A stretch of 64,000 bases of DNA from Ulota crispa (taxonomy: Eukaryota > Streptophyta > Bryopsida > Orthotrichales > Orthotrichaceae): assembly GCA_963920765.1 (NCBI GenBank), contig OY987247.1, positions 2,604,001-2,668,000 of the forward strand. The letters are read 5' to 3'. Positions 25,505 to 37,200 of the stretch are shown here, one piece after another; the stretch's first letter is position 1, and every line of letters starts with the position of its first letter. The position numbers and the translations under genes are program-made. A model generated the notes under the pieces. The model was not told the DNA's origin and made no database searches. It saw only the letters and a program-made list of their open reading frames with translations.

Positions 25505-25723
25505 GGTAGAAGGCTCTAAAGTTGTGCTAGTTCTAATAGCATCCACTTCTAGGAATGGTTGACATGTTCCTTCAAATATCTATTGGTGTCATTGATGAGT
25601 TAGGTGAGCTTAGCTATAGCCCACCTAACTCATCAATGACACCAATAGATATTTGAAGGAACATGTCAGCCATTCCTAAAAGTGAACACTTTTAGAACCA
25701 GCACCATTTTAGAGCCTCCTACC
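25505..25723. repeat. 219-nt fold-back with 46-bp perfect stem
   Basis: Arms 25561-25606 and 25622-25667 are perfect reverse complements, separated by a 15-nt loop. The stem continues outward for about 55 more bp with roughly ten mismatches, to 25505 and 25723. No target duplication or MITE-type ends flank it, so it may be a hairpin RNA or MIRNA-like locus, or a gene-fragment inversion. Expression is unknown. Confidence 0.8.
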
Positions 25724-26884
25724 TTATCCAAAAATTTCAGGTCTTTTTGATTGCATATTGTGGACCTTTTTAGCATTAAATTTGCTAAATCTATTGATTT
25801 GACATGTTTTAAAGCATGGTAAGCACATCTCCAAAACAATTCATGAGTAATGAAGATATGAAATTCACCACATGGCCTATTATTGCAAACATATGCTAGG
25901 AATTTTAAATGTACAAAGTGTTTTGCAAACTAAAAGTTGAAAGCATTTACTTGGAAAATATATATCCATGTGGTAGATTGAAAGATATTGACTTGTTGAA
26001 AATTCCCCAAAAAAATCTAAAATCTTTTAGCAGCTATTACAATTCAAAGATTAATGTATTTATGTAATATACTAATCTCATACATCAATGTTTTGGTCAT
26101 ACTCATAAAAATGATTCAAGAGTATGTTCTTTATGAGTTCCTAGCATGTTTCAAAGTTTGTTCTCATTGTTGAGAACGTCTAATCCATTTTTTTCACTCA
26201 TCCAAATCTCCATATGAATGTAACCAATTCTCACTAGGCTAAAGCAAGTTGAAATTCCTTTGTAGGACATCAAATTCTCCCCATTCAAAATGTGACTTTG
26301 GACAATCCTAGGGACACAAGAAGGGGCATAAGAGCTTTAATTGTTGTTCCTTCTCTCAATAGAGTTGCCCTCTTTGTGTACTCTTGAAAAAGTCAAGAAA
26401 AATTGGCATGCTTAATTGCTGACTTCAAAGTGAAATTCTCCAAAATCTATAGTAACTTTTGAGTTGTATCTCCAATTTCAATAAAAAAAAAAAAAATCCT
26501 TGCTAGCCTTTACAAAACCATCTCTCAAAAAACAATCTAAAAAAACTTGGCAAAAAACCTTAATAGTACAAGCCCTACCTAAAATCCTACCCAAAATCAT
26601 TTTGTTTCCAAAGGAGACTTTGGGCCTTTACAAAAGCCCCTCGCTGGGAAAAAAACCGGTTTGTTTGAAGACATTGTGAGGAGTTCTTTGCCATTTCAAG
26701 TTTTTTGAAAATTTTACATGAGAACTAACTCTTATGAAGGTGCTGAATCATGCAGGCTATAGGAGTTTATCTAGAGACTTTGGGGTGTAGAACCTAGTAC
26801 CCTCTCCAAGTGGAGATATTATTTCTTAAAACAAGACAAGATGCAGAATAGCTAAGGTGTAGTTTAGACTTTCCAACTAGTTAT
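25724..26884. other. Intergenic, no feature recognised
   Basis: AT-rich sequence without a convincing frame, RNA gene or repeat end. Confidence 0.4.
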
Positions 26885-27203
26885 CTACACCAAATAATGC
26901 ATTTAGAAAAACCTTAACAATTAGGTTGCCTTCTCTTGGCAAAGTTACCTCATGACTCACCCGTGGCCACTTGGAAGGACATGCAACTCTCTTTATGTCA
27001 TAGTAATTCTTGATTTTGTTTAAACTTCCAAATTTGATGCTCCCTAGCTTTGACACTTATCACCGCACCCAAATTCTCCTTGCTTCCTCCGTTGTTTATC
27101 ACAATACTTATCAAAAAAATTATTGTAGTCTTGGTAAATATTTAAATATTATAAAATGTTGAGAAACTAGTATGGGGCAACATAAATGCACTATTTGGTG
27201 TAG
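26885..27203. mobile_element. MITE family B, copy 4
   Basis: CTACACCAAATAATGCATTT at the left and AAATGCACTATTTGGTGTAG at the right, 319 bp. It lies about 120 bp from a TTAA-class element. Confidence 0.7.
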
Positions 27204-27324
27204 TTGACCAACCCTCAAATCCTCAAGATAAAACTCTATGGCACAATGGATGGAACAATTCAATGGTTTGAGCAATCCCATTGGTGCATGTCGGTGATTC
27301 TTAAAGTGGGTCAATAAATAAACT

Positions 27325-27682
27325 TTAACCCTTAAAGGACGGATGGATCATTGTGGCTTGCCTTGCTTGTAGCATTCTACAATGTTTTGCACATGGGCAC
27401 CAATAGTATTGCTTCAAAAAGTTGGAAAAGTCAACAATGCATGATGCCCTCATGAAAATTGCAAGAAGGGCAATCAGGAGCTAACACCATGTATCACAAT
27501 TTGGGTTGCAAAACAAAATGAATGTATCTCAAGTGGTAATTTTTTGCCTTCCATGATGCACTATGCATTTATGATCACTTTTGAAAAAAATCAAATCAAA
27601 ATCAATCTTTTTCTGAGATACAAAGTCATTTTTTTGAGGTAAAGGACGTTTTTTTTTGTCTGTGCCGACATTTAGGGGTTAA
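27325..27682. mobile_element. TTAA-class MITE (358 bp)
   Basis: TTAACCCTTAAAGGACGG at the left and GACATTTAGGGGTTAA at the right. It is the last transposon before the GC island of the USP gene. Confidence 0.7.
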
Positions 27683-28090
27683 TAGAAAGTGGCCCTCGAC
27701 CATATTTTCAAAGAACAATTCACCCACACATGGGATGGGACATTGATGTGAGCACCTCAAGGTGGTCTTTCAGTTCAGGGGGTTGAATGACTTACTTGAA
27801 TCTCCGAAAAGGCTTTCTTTGGAGAATCAGGTGGGCATGTACAGAAACGGGGGGTCCCAGGACTGCCAGGTGGGCAGTACAGTACACAAGGGGGATCGGA
27901 TCATTAGGGGAGCCGAGCGATGCCCGCGTCAGACCCAGTCTCGAAGAATCGCGACAAAACGCTGGTGTCACCGTCCGGAGGACCGCAGCCCTCGCAGGCA
28001 ACACAGCGAGAAATCATTACCCATTGCCAAATGCCAAATGCTGTTGCCCTTGCTCCACTCCAGCACCCCCCCACTCGACCAATCCGCAAT

Positions 28091-28115
28091 CACTCCACTC
28101 CACTCCACTCCACTC
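28091..28115 (+). repeat. (CACTC)5 microsatellite in the USP-gene 5' region
   Basis: Five perfect copies of the pentamer CACTC, about 320 bp upstream of the USP-gene ATG, in a GC-rich stretch that begins near 27.85 kb. A CCAAT sequence lies just before it at about 28078. The pyrimidine-rich strand resembles the Y-patch of plant promoters; this is inference. I see no clear TATA box. Confidence 0.4.
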
Positions 28116-28435
28116 GTGAATGCATCCCATGCATCCCAGGTCTCGCACTCCATCGCCGAATTCCGCATGTTTCTCTTCCCGATCGCTTCTCCTCGTCTCT
28201 GCAACGCGGAATTCGTCCCACTGGCCATGACCTCTCGGAGCTCAGACGCGGCTGACGCATCATGAGCTGCCAAAGATCCAAGCTTTTGACCCGGAGCAAA
28301 CCCCCACACCGGATTTGGCCAAAGAGGATGTTTGCATGAAATTTGGCTCGGATTTTGCATGAGGGTACTGGAAATTTTGGGTGGTGGCGGGATTGTGTGA
28401 GTTGTAGGGATTTTTGAGGGATTGGGGTTTTGGGG

Positions 28436-30272
28436 ATGAGGAGGTTTAAGGGGTTTGGCGCGCGTAGCTGCGTGGAGAAGGCAGCGACGGATGCGTCGCC
28501 GAGTATCCAATGTTTTCCGCAGTTTTATTCTCCAGTGAGAGGGGCGTCTCTGCGGAGACGCAGTGTGGACGGTCGCGTGGCGGACGTGCGAGAACCGACG
28601 TCGTCGACCGGGGAGGAGGGGGGAGTGGTGGCCATTCGGCGACGGAGCGTGGATGAGTTGCGACCTGGGGAGAGCGTGGATTTGCAAACGGTGCGGAAGG
28701 AGTGGAAGTCGAATTCTTGCGCGGCGATGAGTTCCTCGGATTCTTTCTCGTCGTCGCGGCCGTCGACGGACGCCAGCGCCATTTCCAGTGACATGAGTCG
28801 GGAATTGGTTCCGCAGCAGCATGCGAGTGGAGGTCAGTTTCATCGTGTGGTGGTGGTGGGGTTTGACACGAGTGCGAAGGAAGGCGGCGTGGGCGAGACT
28901 GTGACGTGGGCTGTTCGGAGTGCGGCCATGCAGCGTGGCGACGTGCTCGTCTTGTTTGGGGTGGTGGGTACCGTGCGGGGCCCCTTGGGGTTCAAAGTCC
29001 AGGTACGTCATCAGCGTTCCCTTGCTTAACTTGCCCCTGTTCCAATCGTGATGTCTGAACGGTGCCATTAGGTTTGAAAAAATTATAACAACGCCATATG
29101 TACTCTCTCTCGTTGTTCGAGTATATGATTGGGCTACCAATTGTGCATTTCCCGAGGACAAGATCACATGTGGGTCCATATCATTGTTGCTATTGTCAAC
29201 TACCAACCATGCTAGGCGCTCGTGACGAGCTGAATAGCAGCGCTTCCTAACCCCGCTCTTGGTCCTTAGTGCGGAGACGAGACTAAATAAGCAACCAATA
29301 GTGGTTTTCAAATTCGCGAGGACAGCTCTAAAAATCGAAGTTTGGGGGTGTATATTTTGGAGTTTACAGACTTTGTGACTCAGAAATGCGAAACAGATTT
29401 TGTGACAGCTTCCCAATAATGGCGTTTTTATCCAGCACCATTGCAATCAGGTTTAATTTTGTTCAAAATCGTGAAAATTGAGGTTTTTTGCGCAGGTGAA
29501 TGACCAGACGTGGCTGGGCGCGAGCAAGAAGTTTTTGGAGAAGGAGGTGACGGCGAAGAATTTGGCGTGGGCGCGAGGATTGCCAGGGTTGAGGAAGCGC
29601 TGTGCCGACGCGGGAGTGAAGGTCCTGGTGGACGTGAAACCCGCGTCGCGAGCGGAGGTCGCCATCGTGGCCGAAGCCACGGCGCTAGGCGCCGTGCACG
29701 TCGTGCTCGACAAGAGCCTGCTCAACAAGCGGCGCCGGTACTACCTGGAGCGCCTCGCTTGCCACGTGACGCGCATGCGCCGCAGCGGCGGAGTGGACAC
29801 CATTCGATTACGCGACCCGCCAGGCGAGCGTAATGCGCCCTTGTCTCCCAACTCGGTGCTACCGCAGCGGACCTCACTCGCTCCGGAGGCGCGAACATCA
29901 TTCAATGCCAGTCTGTTTCACTTGATGAAGCTCGTGGACGAGAAGAATCTGCACAGAGATCCTGCGGTCCATTCCACGAGGCGGCAGAGCTTGAGCTGGA
30001 CGATCGAAGAAGAGGAGCTCTTCTGTATCGATCACGACTTCCTGACGCGCCGCGTGGAGATGCTCCTGGCACCCGAGCCTGATCTCGGGAGCCATCGCCG
30101 CCGTGACCAGCTCATGTTCGACGATGGCTACGAGAGCGACGACTTGTTCAGCCTCGCTGGCGATGGCGCGTCGCGCCGTCCCTCCCTCGCCTTCTTCGGC
30201 ATGGACTCCGGGAGGAGCTCCTTGCGCTCCTCGCTCAGTCGGGTCAACACCCAGCTCGCAACCCCCGGCTGA
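28436..30272 (+). CDS. USP-like (universal stress protein) domain protein without kinase domain, two exons
   Basis: Exon 1 is 28436-29002 and exon 2 is 29496-30272, joined at a phase-0 GT-AG intron (CAG-gtacgt ... gcgcag), giving 447 residues. Residues 1-134 are Ser/Arg-rich and look disordered. From about 135 (FHRVVVVGFD) to about 285 there is a Rossmann-type USP/adenine-nucleotide alpha-hydrolase-like domain, ending in HVVLDKSLL ... RYYLERL ... VTRMRRSG. That ending resembles the N-terminal domain of plant receptor-like cytoplasmic kinases often annotated as inactive protein kinase SELMODRAFT-type. No kinase motifs (GxGxxG, VAIK, HRDxxxxN, DFG) follow; the C-terminal 160 residues are Ser/Arg/Asp-rich. 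The classical USP ATP-binding GxxG(9x)GS/T motif is not evident. The gene is GC-rich, unlike its surroundings. The start is the first in-frame ATG. A stress or signalling role is inferred from family only. Confidence 0.85.
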
Positions 30273-32255
30273 TCATCAGGTCGCTCATTCTGGGCTTGTT
30301 GTTCTGCACAGACCCAGCTAGATTTCAGATATACTATCTCCCAACTTTTGTAGCAACGAGCTCTGAGTTTACCCACCAGAAACAAATCTGTGGATTAGCA
30401 AGAGCTCCGTGCTACATGTTTGTACAGGTCCATGAGGCGTACATAGTTAAACCATTCGTTACCACTCTTCCTCATGTAACATTCTAGCGGTAGCAATACC
30501 AACTCAGCGATTCAGGAAGGAGGAGTTGTAACGTATTGGAGTTCAAGCTAGCTTATTGCGTCGGCCAGGACAATTCTGCATAGGAATCTTGGACGGCCAT
30601 AGTCACGAGGATATATGTGGGTAGGTTCTTTGACTCTCATTGTGACAGTTCTCTTCCCATGTGGAATCTTGTGCTAGTGAGTTCCTCTTGGTTTTTACAC
30701 AAAAAAGGAAAGCATAATTTGAAGATTTGTACCCTTGTTACTCGGAGGGACTAAACCAGGTGTAGATTATCGATCCTTGTGGCCCCAACACCAGCTTTGG
30801 TGATTGAAGAAATTTCTGTTGTTCTCGTGGAAATGACCATATAAAAGGTTGACCATCCTTGTTACGTGTACCATCGTGAAAGGCAATTGTGGTTTTATTT
30901 TGGGGGGGGGGGTGCATACGTGGATCACGTGGTACTTGGATTTTTGAACACTGCATCAGGACATGGCCTTTTAGCCAATTCTGGACTGTAGAATGTAGAT
31001 GGCTATGGTGATCAAGAAGATATTCCAATTTAGTGAGTGCACATGCACATTCTTATAACTACTGTCCAAACATGGATTGGCTCCTACATATAATCTATTT
31101 AAATAGCATGGTTTCTATTCTATTAGTTAAACATAGCATAGTAACGGTTTGTCGTGCTGTAGTGTTAGTGTGATTTGGTAGTTGGTTTAGAAGTTGGCAA
31201 AGCGGAGGAAGTAAAACAGAAGTCTCCATTAGGGCTTAGGCTGACTTAAATAGATGGAAACGAAATGAATATGGCTATCTATCTATAACAGTACCTTGAA
31301 TTCAATGCAAAGTAACTATAACAGAACATGAATTTAGTCATGGCGTATGCTAAATATTGCTGCATTTTAATTTCTAAGAAATTGGTCTAATTTTTGGGAC
31401 ATTTTAATTGAAATGAAGAGGAACGTGAACAAACACAAGGTAAGGAAAAAATGGACTTGGGCCATTTGGAAGTTTGAGGTTTACATTATTGTACAATATT
31501 ATGTCTCGTTACAAAATCTAAGTGTAGGAAAATAAAGGAGACAGTGCTTTTGATATCTGTAAAATCTCAATTATCTTTTACAAGTGGAGTAAGTGGTTGC
31601 CAAAATGTTATTGACAATACTTTCCAAGGTTTTTATTTGTGAGGATATTTTCCACAATTTTAATGCTAGCAATAGAAAAACGAATACAAAAATATTGTGT
31701 GAGTCAATCACCTTGTTCTGAAAAGAAAAATTTGTCCAAAAAAGGAAACTACCCAAAGAAACTCCGAAGTAAGATCCCACTGCCACATTCGGTGGAATGC
31801 ACATACAATTGAAAGGAACAGATGATATTGTATCCATAATCTACATATTTATAGATGTCACCAGCAGAAAAATGTGTGCACGATGAGTTTCTATGAATGT
31901 ATAGATTACATCGTCAATCTAGGCAAGATTGCAATCTACACAACCTTGAAAAATTGAAAACAAGATTCCTGGCCAAATGCACTCCAATTCCACAATAATC
32001 CACAACATTCACGAATGCAAAAGTCATAAGATCATGTGAGATTAATCTCATGCAATTGGTTAGTTTCCACAAGGAAACAATGTTTGTTTTTTCATTGATC
32101 CCACAGAAGATTCTATGCTCCAAGGAGGTTTGAGAACCCTGATGAATTTCAACATTGTCGTAAGTTGAATTTGAATTCGTTCAGATTGTGCTATGAGCTT
32201 TGCCTCTGAGAGAGAGTGAGACTGGGGATTCGGATTGGATTTTGGGAGGCTGGGG
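30273..32255. other. Spacer between the USP gene and the 32.3-kb exon
   Basis: It includes the 3' flank of the USP gene, a run of about ten G at 30902, and AT-rich sequence. No further exon is supported. Confidence 0.4.
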
Positions 32256-32514
32256 TCACCAGTTGGAAATGCAGGAGTCGACGACGTAGGCTTTCCAGGA
32301 GTGGTAGCCGAGCTCCTGGAGGTCCTCGTCGGTGACGTCCTGCACCCACAGGGGCTTGCCCAGCACCTCCTGCTTGCGCTTGCTGAAGGTGTCCATGTCC
32401 AGGTCCGACCACTCCGGAGGGCACGCCGGGAAGTCGTCCTCTTCAAACGTGTCCGGGTCGTTCTCCCTCTCCGGGCTCCACTGCACGCTCTCCCTCTCGA
32501 TGTCCACGCTGTCC
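32256..32514 (-). CDS. Terminal coding exon of an unrecognised gene
   Basis: A GC-rich open frame of about 86 codons, preceded by a plausible acceptor (GTGCAG at 32520-32515) and ending in TGA. The peptide is acidic and well balanced in composition, including SPEREN, DPDTFEEDDFPACPP, EWSDLDMDTF, LWVQDVTDEDLQELGYHSW and a C-terminal CISNW. The overlapping frame from an ATG at 32530 is Arg/Ser/Thr-rich, as expected of an out-of-frame shadow. There is no in-frame ATG at the 5' end, and an in-frame TGA lies just upstream, so an upstream exon is required, but I could not find one between 32.5 and 34.2 kb. I do not recognise the family. It may be a complete terminal exon or a gene remnant cut by the AGAGCATCTCC-containing sequence beginning near 32543. 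Confidence 0.5.
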
Positions 32515-32814
32515 CTGCACTCTCACCCATGGATCATGGTTGTTAGAGCATCTCCTGCAGCCCTCCAAATGTCCAAGTCCCTTCAATTCTTCTCTGACTT
32601 GTATCCCCAACAGTGCAACTTGCTAAGTATGATATCAACCAATCACAAGTTAAAAATTTCTAAAAAGTAATAAAGTAAGCTATGATCACCATAAAATATA
32701 ACTTGTAGAGGGTTTAGAGGCCCCCTTCAAATATGGCTTATTTGGAGGGGGAAGGCAAATGTAGAGGCCAACATTGCTCAAATTAATTACTTTTCATTTG
32801 AGCAGGGCTTGGAA

Positions 32815-33270
32815 ATTTGGCTTGCTGCAAGAGACACTCTTACTTCTGGCAAGAATTGGTTGTCGGACAGTACATGAGGATGCATAAAACGGATGGCATA
32901 GATAAACATATTTGTCCATTCTTGCTTTTCAGGACATTTTTAGGGTTTTTGACCTTTTTAGAACCAAATTATCATTTTTCATTTTTACTACGTGATATGG
33001 TTTTAAATTCCATATTTTTTTCCTTCTTGATGACAACAATGAGTGTCATTAGCATGTACAAAGTAAGTTTATTTTATTATTTTTTAAAGTTGAGTTGACC
33101 TCATTAGATGGAAATGAGTTCAATCCTCTCCCCCACACACACACACCGGCATTGCAACAACAATCCCATATTACTCTAAACTGCTTGCTTCCGAAGTTGC
33201 TCAACGCAATGGTTCCCATACAAGCCACAATTGCTTACATCATATCATTCTTTTGTAATTTGCTTCCTTT
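32815..33270 (+). repeat. Dispersed repeat related to the insert at 36151-36500
   Basis: It shares a diverged stretch of about 200 bp with 36240-36480, for example a motif around ACAATGAGTG followed by CAAAGTAA. It carries a short CA microsatellite at about 33137. Confidence 0.5.
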
Positions 33271-34238
33271 ATGCTAAATGATACTCATGTTTTAAGTGAC
33301 AAGCCCAAATTTTTTGGAACAAAGCTTAGGTGATATCTATGCTAACATTTATTTGTTTTTATATCAACAAGACATCTAATGTAACATCTTGCAAATATAA
33401 AAAATAGCTAGATGTCAATGTGTATATCATCTAAAATCATTTTCAATTTTTTTTTGTCTTGTCACCTAAAACACGGGTTTTTTGCTATGCTAATTTAGCA
33501 TACCAAAAATCCATTGAAGAGGTGAAATACTCATGGATTACCGATGCTTGCAAGCATTGTCATATGAGCCCATAGAGCCCATGGCATAAAGAATCAGCAA
33601 TACGAAAGTGTAGCTCGCCATGTGAATAACATGCTTAACCATATATCCTTCACTATGTTATCCATTGCCCAGATGTCTCTTGACATACCCTTGAATATGT
33701 AGGGACTAGTAGATATGTTGTACAAGTACTAGTGTTGTAGCTTACTGGTGACCTTCCACCTACCAGTGGCGTATGGTTGTCTAGTTTCCTCAAAATTCTT
33801 AGACGTTCAATTGATTGAACTACCATTGAAGAACTTACTTTTAACGTTACAAAGTTTTGGCGACATAGAAGAAAAAGTACTTCTAATGTGATCAACGTCA
33901 GCTCAAGATTGTGCACTAAAAAAAATATGGATTCAATTTTCGTGGATCGATGTTCATTGGGTACAAAAGTGTGCAGGCAGCTCCTCAAGACTGTTGTACG
34001 TGTTAATTTGGGAAAAAGTCTTCCCATAATTGATTTTGGAAATACTGAATTTTTCATTCGTGAGAATATTTTGGAGATATAAATGAGTTTTTTGAGAATT
34101 CCTTCAAAATATTTCATCATTAATGTAAAGTCTAAAAAAATCATTGTAATATTCACTCTAAATCACCAAAAATTTCTTAGAAATGAAAAATTTAGAAGTC
34201 CCAAAAGCGGATGTTTTCCCAAATTTTTGAATATCGCG

Positions 34239-34244
34239 TTTATT
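34239..34244 (-). terminator. Putative polyadenylation signal of the UGPase-like gene
   Basis: AATAAA on the minus strand, about 48 nt past the TAA stop codon at 34294-34292. The position suits a plant near-upstream element. Confidence 0.4.
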
Positions 34245-34291
34245 ATGGTTCTGATGCTTATCAGAGTAGTGAGCACAATGGAGAAGAGGAC

Positions 34292-37200
34292 TTACAGGTC
34301 GGTGTACTCCAGACCAGCTGTTACAAGCTGCTTGGCACACAAAGCAACCAGAAACAAATCAACTGTAAAGATTTTTTTTGTGACAGTGGTGGTCCAAGTT
34401 AAGAAGTAGAATGCAACGACAAAGAGATAAGGGCTCTTTTTACCCTCTCGTACCTAGTCTTTGAATGACGTAATAGCAAATACCGGTTGCAGTACTGGAA
34501 AAACGATGCAAAAACTTGCAAAGAAGAGATCGAGATGTCAACCTGGTTTTTGATTATTTGGCCATCGGGGATCTCTATCTTCTCGTCTTTCTTGGACCAG
34601 ATAACAACATTTCCCTGGAAAAAGTAAAATAAACGAGAAAAATAGTCGCTTGTTTCAAAACAATGCAACTTGTTAAAATCTCGATAGTCTATAAATGGGA
34701 TGGGATGAAATACCATGAAATCAACAAATCAATCCTGCAATGTCACCAATCTATCTATATGCTACTAAGCGGGAGGATTTTCCTCCACTCCGTGCCCTTT
34801 TGTTAAATCTTCTAAAACTTTTGAACTCTTTAAAGACCGTGCCACCAATAGGTGGTCGATTCCTAAGGTCTTTAAAGGGTTAATGTAAGTTGAAGCAACA
34901 AAGGACACCTTTCCCAAATATAAAACATCAAGCATCCTCCAATCATGTGCAAAAAACTCAACAAAATATTAAAATACTGAAAATTACTCTCTAGCTATAG
35001 AAGCACTAGGTCCTAAAGTAAGTGTCCCAAGTATAGGAACGCCAAGCGCCACCAACCAAGTAAATAAGAGTAGCGTTGTGACAAAGGCAATTAATTACTA
35101 CTTTTGATTTTTCCAGTCACGAAATAAAAATTACGTGCAAGCAATCTTTGAGACTCTAGATCTAATTCCATTGAAAAGATTTCCAAGCAGATGAACAGAA
35201 AAATCTGCTGGAATATTGCAATACCCATACACAGCCAACTTGTGCAAAGTGCGTGTCAGTATACTAGTGGTTATGTATTAAGCGACCAAGCATCATCACC
35301 TGCAGGACGACGTCTTTCCCGAACCAAACGTCACCAATAACTCGTAAGCTGGTTAACTCCAAAAGACTGGGTGTATGCTTGAAACGATCTGTGAAATACT
35401 GCATCTGCTTTGCAAGCACCAAGCCTTATGGTAGTCGACAGTATTTGCACCATTTGTAGCATTTCAACCAGCATGTAAAAATAATGGAGACTGGTCACAA
35501 CTGAGCATTTGCTATCAAATACTTGTCATTGAATAGCTTATGCAGTTTCAAAGTGAGAGGTTTTTATTTGACACCGCTTGAGAAAACACTGACAAATTAT
35601 TGAATTAAACTGAGTTCTGTTTTTTGAAGGATTAGGTTTTGTCAAATGCGTTATGAGAAGGTACCTTTTGAAGCTTCATTCCTTCCAACTCAATAACAGG
35701 ATTGGCATCCGATTGTCTCGATGGGTTTGCACAAACCATGCCCTCCTTCACTGTATACAGGTCTGACTGCACACCATTTAAAGCACATAATTGACAATGA
35801 ATCCATTTCAATATGAAAATGACCAAGGAAAGCTATCAGCACCAAATTCCATCACAAGTTGAAGTGATGTTTAACCTTTTTGTGTCTAATGAATTAAAAT
35901 GTTCGTACCACTTACCTGGAAAAGTAGTAAGTCTGATGTTGCCCGGATCGGTTGAAACCTCGTCCGTGGAACCTCTACAGCGACACTCCCATCAAAGAAC
36001 TGCAACAAAAATAATTGCTATTCTTAGTTTCTCAGGCACTCCTGAAGGTACAGTCACTCTTGGGGAATGGTATACAGTGAGCGGGGATCCATGAGTTGTG
36101 AGTTTGGATTTTTTTGTTAGAATATTCAATTTCATCTATGATTGTGTACATAGTTGTCATATTAGGCGAGACTTGGATGTCAGACAAGATAGGCGGACTT
36201 ACTAAACAGATTGCATAAGCGGACTTGTCTATTTGCCTTATAGGGTTTTTTTTAGGGATTTTGACTAAAACATGTAGAATCAAATGACTACTTTTCAATT
36301 TTGATACATGATATGATTTTAAATCAACATTTTTGAATTCAGGTTGGCAACAATGAGTGCCACCAACAAGCACAAAGTAAATTATTTTTATCAATTTCTA
36401 AAATCAACTATGAGTTAACTACATTGAACAAACATGAGTCCAATCATGCACTTTGAGGGAACAAGCAAGCGGATTACTCGGGCAATCCGCTGTAACAACC
36501 ATGATTGTGTACAAAGGCCCTGTCATTGTGCATTTTAAACTTTCAGTGACTTCTTTTAGTTTCTCTATTGATTTTGAGCTTAGAATCGATTCTTGTTCAC
36601 AGAACTTTGGCTCATACGCTCACAAAATAATATCGTCCACACCCGCTTTGCACTACTTCAAGACCCAAGTCGTTTTTGATATGGACGTCCAATATATAAG
36701 GTGTTTCAATAATAAAATTTAGACACTTTCAGGAACTTCAAGTCATAATCATAGAGAACATCAAGGTATCTTGAGATGACCACCAAGGTGCTCACGTGGT
36801 TGTTACCTGAACTAATAGCAAATCCGAGTTGCCTTCAATAGGCAAATTCTCGAAGATCTCTCCATTTACCTGAAGTTGCACACATCGTATTAGAAAAACT
36901 CCACGGTTTTTAGCAGTACCATAAACCCCGGTTTGAATTAAGGTAGGAGCACCCATAAACGTCAAACTAAGGGTTTTGAACATGATGACTACTAATAAAC
37001 AACTAGCAAATTATAGAATCCTATTAGAAACAAGAAAAAATTAGTTTGTACTTTTGAATGTATTATTTGGATACTGTGAGAATAAGTTGTGAATTTTTAA
37101 AGAGCAAACTGCCATTGCACCCATAACCACTTTTAAGATTTCATGTTCACATGTTGTACATCCTTGTCATTATATCTATTCACTTTCACAGATTTTCCAA

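Noticed and set aside
27968..29446. 492-codon open frame on the minus strand
   Set aside because: It runs antisense to exon 1 and the intron of the USP gene, its peptide is Arg/His/Pro-rich without domains, and GC-rich third positions explain the lack of stops.
32060..32530. 156-codon minus-strand frame starting MGESAG
   Set aside because: It overlaps the acidic exon in another frame; its Arg/Ser/Thr bias is typical of a shifted reading of GC-rich coding DNA.
33653..34156. 167-codon minus-strand frame downstream of the UGPase gene
   Set aside because: No recognisable domain, AT-rich composition, no splice or promoter support; it may be a relic of a mobile element but cannot be supported.
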